Source: Woeseiaceae bacterium (GTDB lineage: Bacteria > Pseudomonadota > Gammaproteobacteria > Steroidobacterales > Woeseiaceae). Taken from it: a stretch of 8,109 bases of DNA. The stretch covers positions 1-8,109 of the forward strand of contig WTCH01000256.1 in assembly GCA_013138675.1 (NCBI GenBank), in the 5' to 3' direction. Both the position numbers and the translations under genes were made by a program. This document shows positions 5,888-8,109 of the stretch, piece by piece (the stretch's first letter is position 1; each line of letters starts with the position of its first letter). Below the pieces are notes generated by a model, which was not told where the DNA came from, ran no database searches, and saw nothing but the letters and a program-made list of their open reading frames with translations.

Positions 5888-6685
5888 TCAAAGGACAATC
5901 GTGGCGAGCAGGATCAGGATAATCATCATGCCGAGCGTCAGCGTAAGCACGGCGGCGATACCACGCTGATCCGGGCCGAGCGGCTTGAACAAAGTCGCGA
6001 TACGTCCGGCCAGTGCCATCGGGAAGCCGGCGATCCAGAGATCGCGTACCGATTGTGGTCCGCCACGTTCCATGACCTCGCGCACCATACCCATGGCGCG
6101 AACAACGGGGCCGAGTAACTTGTTGCTTTGTGTTTTTCGCAGGGCCCGGCCACTGGCAGCGTCGTCGAGCGCGTCGCGCAATACGCCGTAGTCGGCCGCC
6201 CACAGCGAACGGAACAGTATTTGGCCATCACTGTTCGCCAGGTAGGCGGCGTTGGGTTTCGGGTCGAGCGCGCGGTGTAAATCGCCATCGACGTTGTCCG
6301 CTGCCACAGTCCAGGCGATGCCGTAAAATTCCTGCAGGGCACGAGCGGACTCAATCTTGTCCTCAATCGTTTCGGCCTGGCCAAAATATTCACCGGGGTG
6401 AGCTTCGCGAACGTACAGCATGACGAAGTCGACGCGATCGCCGAACTCTTCATACAGTTCGTGCACGGACGGCGCTGAACTCGCTGTCATCGGGCAGGTC
6501 ATGGAGCCGAACACAAACAGCACGGGCTTGTCGTCGAACACGTCGCTGTTGGTGAGTCGCTCGCCTTTGGTTGTAAGCAATTCAAAGGCCGGAACCGGCT
6601 CACCGGGAGCGGCCGCACTGCTCGGAAATCGCAGGTCACGAAACAGCAGTTTGGTCGTGAAGCTCTTGTAGCGATAATCAGTCAT
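5888..6685 (-). CDS. Deiodinase-like thioredoxin-fold protein with C-terminal membrane anchor (265 aa)
   Basis: The core (about residues 27-175) is a peroxiredoxin/thioredoxin-like fold that looks like the iodothyronine deiodinase family. FGSMTCP (59-65) corresponds to FGSCTUP of the animal enzymes, with C64 in place of selenocysteine; VDFVMLYVREAHPGE (85-99) matches the region before and after the conserved EEAH; and a later stretch, ADNVDG...PNAAYL...GQILFRS, follows the same pattern. C64 is the only cysteine, so any redox cycle would need an outside thiol. There is no signal peptide. The protein ends in a hydrophobic helix (about 243-265), suggesting a tail anchor with the catalytic part in the cytoplasm. 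Thyroid-hormone deiodination is not implied; general thiol or peroxide chemistry is more likely. The start at 6685 has a good ribosome site (GGGAGA, 5 nt upstream) and overlaps the PPOX gene by 8 nt. Confidence 0.85.
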   Translation of the reverse strand: MTDYRYKSFTTKLLFRDLRFPSSAAAPGEPVPAFELLTTKGERLTNSDVFDDKPVLFVFGSMTCPMTASSAPSVHELYEEFGDRVDFVMLYVREAHPGEYFGQAETIEDKIESARALQEFYGIAWTVAADNVDGDLHRALDPKPNAAYLANSDGQILFRSLWAADYGVLRDALDDAASGRALRKTQSNKLLGPVVRAMGMVREVMERGGPQSVRDLWIAGFPMALAGRIATLFKPLGPDQRGIAAVLTLTLGMMIILILLATIVL

Positions 6686-7253
6686 GTTGATCTCCCGTCG
6701 TTCTGCTTTGCTCGAATTCGGCCTCGGTGAAACGTTGCGTAATGTGTTGCGGGCAGTTCCAGTCGAACGCGGCCACGTCGATGTAGACGATGCGCTCTAC
6801 CAGCGCCCGGTAGTCAGGCAGCTCAACGGCGGCGAGATCCTCCGCAGGCACATCCTGTGCGTTTTCGACACGCATGTGCCCCAGAATCTTGAGTCGACGT
6901 CGATTCGGATAATCCATCAATATTAATGACACACGGTCATTTCTCGACACGTTGCCTACACTGACCAGCTGCGTGTTGCCACGAAAGTCGGCGTACGCCA
7001 GGCACTTGGGGCCGATGACCCGTAGAAAACCAGCAGGTCCGCCGCGATGTTGTACATAGGGCCAGCCGTCTTCATTCACGGATGCCAGGTAAAAGGTATC
7101 GCGCAAGGCGATAAAACCGGCTTCCCGATCGGTGAGTTTGTCGTTGGGACCGGCGTTCTCGCTAAAGCGCTCGAGGCGTGCCCGCGAGCCATACTCTTCC
7201 TGCGCAGCTTTGACGCTGTTGGTGAACATGATTTCGGCGAATTGGTGTGACAT
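6678..7253 (-). CDS. Pyridoxamine 5'-phosphate oxidase-family flavin-binding protein (191 aa)
   Basis: The sequence fits the PPOX-type split-barrel family that binds FMN or F420-like cofactors: FYLASVNEDGWPYVQHRGG (54-72) is the first strand pair, followed by YADFRGNTQ (87-95), NRRRLKILG (117-125) and WNCPQH (165-170), the last typical of this subgroup. The substrate is unknown; members are often annotated only as putative oxidoreductases and need not make pyridoxal phosphate. The start at 7253 is preferred because GAGGA (7265-7261) lies 7 nt before it; the adjacent ATG at 7256 would be only 4 nt away. The frame stays open upstream to 7523, but that part would overlap the divergent acetamidase gene and translates the intergenic repeat. 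It overlaps the deiodinase-like gene by 8 nt, so the two are almost certainly cotranscribed and may share a redox role. Confidence 0.9.
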   Translation of the reverse strand: MSHQFAEIMFTNSVKAAQEEYGSRARLERFSENAGPNDKLTDREAGFIALRDTFYLASVNEDGWPYVQHRGGPAGFLRVIGPKCLAYADFRGNTQLVSVGNVSRNDRVSLILMDYPNRRRLKILGHMRVENAQDVPAEDLAAVELPDYRALVERIVYIDVAAFDWNCPQHITQRFTEAEFEQSRTTGDQHD

Positions 7254-7393
7254 CATTCTGTCCTCGAAAAAGCGGTAATTCTGACGAAGGGTACGCGACT
7301 GAGCCTCGACCTGGCCATGGGCGGGACTGGAACGGCCGCGGTTGCGCCCGAACAGGTGATCGCGGATACCTCGGCGGTTATGATGCTGAGAGG

Positions 7394-7413
7394 CCGCTTT
7401 TGACCCAAAGCGG
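7394..7413. repeat. Perfect 7-bp inverted repeat in the divergent intergenic region
   Basis: CCGCTTT (7394-7400), a 6-nt centre TGACCC, and AAAGCGG (7407-7413). The element with its centre closely resembles a short palindromic intergenic unit (GCTTTTGACCC-AAAGC type) that I recall as common between genes in many Proteobacteria, often seen when mistranslated as peptides like RFGSKA or ALGQKR; both of those strings occur here on the minus strand. The identification comes from memory and needs a copy count in the genome. It could be a hairpin or protein site between the PPOX and acetamidase genes. Confidence 0.6.
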
Positions 7414-7429
7414 ACCTTCGCGCCATACC
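7400..7429 (+). promoter_or_regulatory. Weak candidate promoter of the acetamidase-family gene
   Basis: TTGACC (7400-7405; 5 of 6) lies 18 nt before CATACC (7424-7429; 3 of 6). The -35 overlaps the centre of the inverted repeat at 7394-7413, so anything binding or folding that repeat would affect this promoter. The -10 is poor, so the call is tentative. Confidence 0.25.
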
Positions 7430-7463
7430 GAAAACAGGCTTCGAAAATAACAGGAAGAGCACT

Positions 7464-8109
7464 ATGAGAGCTACAATAATTGTCCTTGCTTTGCTCCAAT
7501 TTTGTGCCTGCACCCGATCGCACGAGTCTTCAGAACCCACTATACCGGCACCAGACTTCGTCATTGCTCGCGGTCAGGAGCATTACGCTTTTAGCCGCAC
7601 GATTCCGCCTGTGATTCGAGTTCGCGATGGTGCAGTCATCGAGGTGCATACGCAGGAAGCATCAGATGGTCTCGTAAAACCCGGGATGACCGTGGAGGCG
7701 TATCGTCAAGTGGTTTTTCCGGAGAACTTTGGTCATCCCTTGGCTGGTCCTGTTTATGTGGAAGGCGCAGAGCCCGGTGACATTCTGGCGGTGACGCTCC
7801 ACCAGATCGAACTGGAAGACTGGGGCTGGACCGATACTGACCCTCATTGGGCGTATCTGGGTGACGAGCTTGATGAGTTACATCTGAAAACCTACATCTT
7901 CGGCGAAGATGCTGTGGATACAAGATTCTCTGACGATATCGTGATTCCGTTACGGCCCTTCGCTGGCGTGATGGGCGTAGCGCCTGACACTGACGAGATG
8001 CTATCGACTATTCCCCCCAGGGCAAACGGTGGAAATATGGACGATCCGGATATCGTGGAGGGCACAACCGTCTATTTCCCAATCTTCGTTGAAGGTGCCT
8101 TGTTCTCCA
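7464..8109 (+). CDS. Acetamidase/formamidase family protein, exported, 3' end beyond the window
   Basis: The frame is open from ATG 7464 to the window edge (215 codons shown). The ribosome site AGGAAG (7452-7457) is 6 nt upstream. The first 16 residues are a short hydrophobic signal ending in QFCACT; FCAC is a loose lipobox with C16 as the possible lipidated residue, so the product is probably an outer-surface or periplasmic lipoprotein. The mature part follows the FmdA/AmdA pattern: HYAFSRTIPPVIRV, ASDGLVKPG, GPVYVEGAEPGDILAV, DWGWTD, and EGTTVYFPIFVEGALFS, the last just before the expected metal-binding segment, which falls outside the window. The family hydrolyses short amides to acid and ammonia; the substrate here cannot be told. 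It is divergent from the PPOX gene. Confidence 0.9.
   Translation, partial: MRATIIVLALLQFCACTRSHESSEPTIPAPDFVIARGQEHYAFSRTIPPVIRVRDGAVIEVHTQEASDGLVKPGMTVEAYRQVVFPENFGHPLAGPVYVEGAEPGDILAVTLHQIELEDWGWTDTDPHWAYLGDELDELHLKTYIFGEDAVDTRFSDDIVIPLRPFAGVMGVAPDTDEMLSTIPPRANGGNMDDPDIVEGTTVYFPIFVEGALFS

Noticed and set aside
6488..6502. Selenocysteine codon in the deiodinase-like gene
   Set aside because: The aligned position is a cysteine codon (TGC), there is no in-frame TGA, and no SECIS element is needed.
7247..7450. 67-aa plus-strand open frame in the PPOX/acetamidase gap
   Set aside because: No motif or ribosome site; low-complexity basic composition typical of noncoding GC-rich DNA.
7254..7523. 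Extension of the PPOX protein by 90 residues to 7523
   Set aside because: The extra part translates the intergenic palindrome and overlaps the start of the acetamidase gene; the ribosome site at 7261-7265 supports 7253.

Overview
The window holds eight protein-coding genes in four transcription blocks. It has no RNA genes, CRISPR arrays or insertion sequences. Base composition is moderately GC-rich, Shine-Dalgarno sites are of the ordinary bacterial type, and the families present (DUF6351, PPOX-type flavin proteins, exported acetamidase/formamidase, deiodinase-like redoxin) suggest an environmental, probably marine or sediment, gammaproteobacterium. That assignment is an inference from gene content, not from a phylogenetic marker.

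Left part (1-3625). A small exported protein of unknown function is encoded leftward (56-430) and ends in a clear intrinsic terminator. Divergent from it, across an 88-nt gap, runs a tight rightward cassette of three genes. The first (519-1991) is a two-nuclease DUF2779 protein: an N-terminal Cas4/RecB-like PD-(D/E)XK domain with four Fe-S-type cysteines, joined to a C-terminal DEDD exonuclease-like domain. The second (1988-2902) is a radical SAM protein with a cysteine-rich C-terminus whose start overlaps the preceding stop by 4 nt. The third (2906-3625) is a six-helix membrane protein resembling Frag1/DRAM/Sfk1, starting 3 nt later. The spacing implies one transcript. Pairing an Fe-S nuclease with a radical SAM enzyme is the most unusual item in the window, and I do not recognise the set as a described system.

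Right part (3562-7253, leftward). A PPOX-type flavin protein (6678-7253) overlaps by 8 nt a deiodinase-like, tail-anchored thioredoxin-fold protein (5888-6685). Downstream lies a large membrane-anchored DUF6351 alpha/beta-hydrolase-like protein (3562-5811), probably with its own promoter because a perfect TATAAT lies in the 76-nt gap. The end of DUF6351 overlaps the end of the Frag1-like gene tail to tail by 64 nt.

Right edge. Divergent from the PPOX gene, across about 200 nt that contain a perfect 7-bp inverted repeat, starts a secreted or lipid-anchored acetamidase/formamidase-family protein that runs off the window (7464 onward). No stretch longer than 300 nt lacks a gene.
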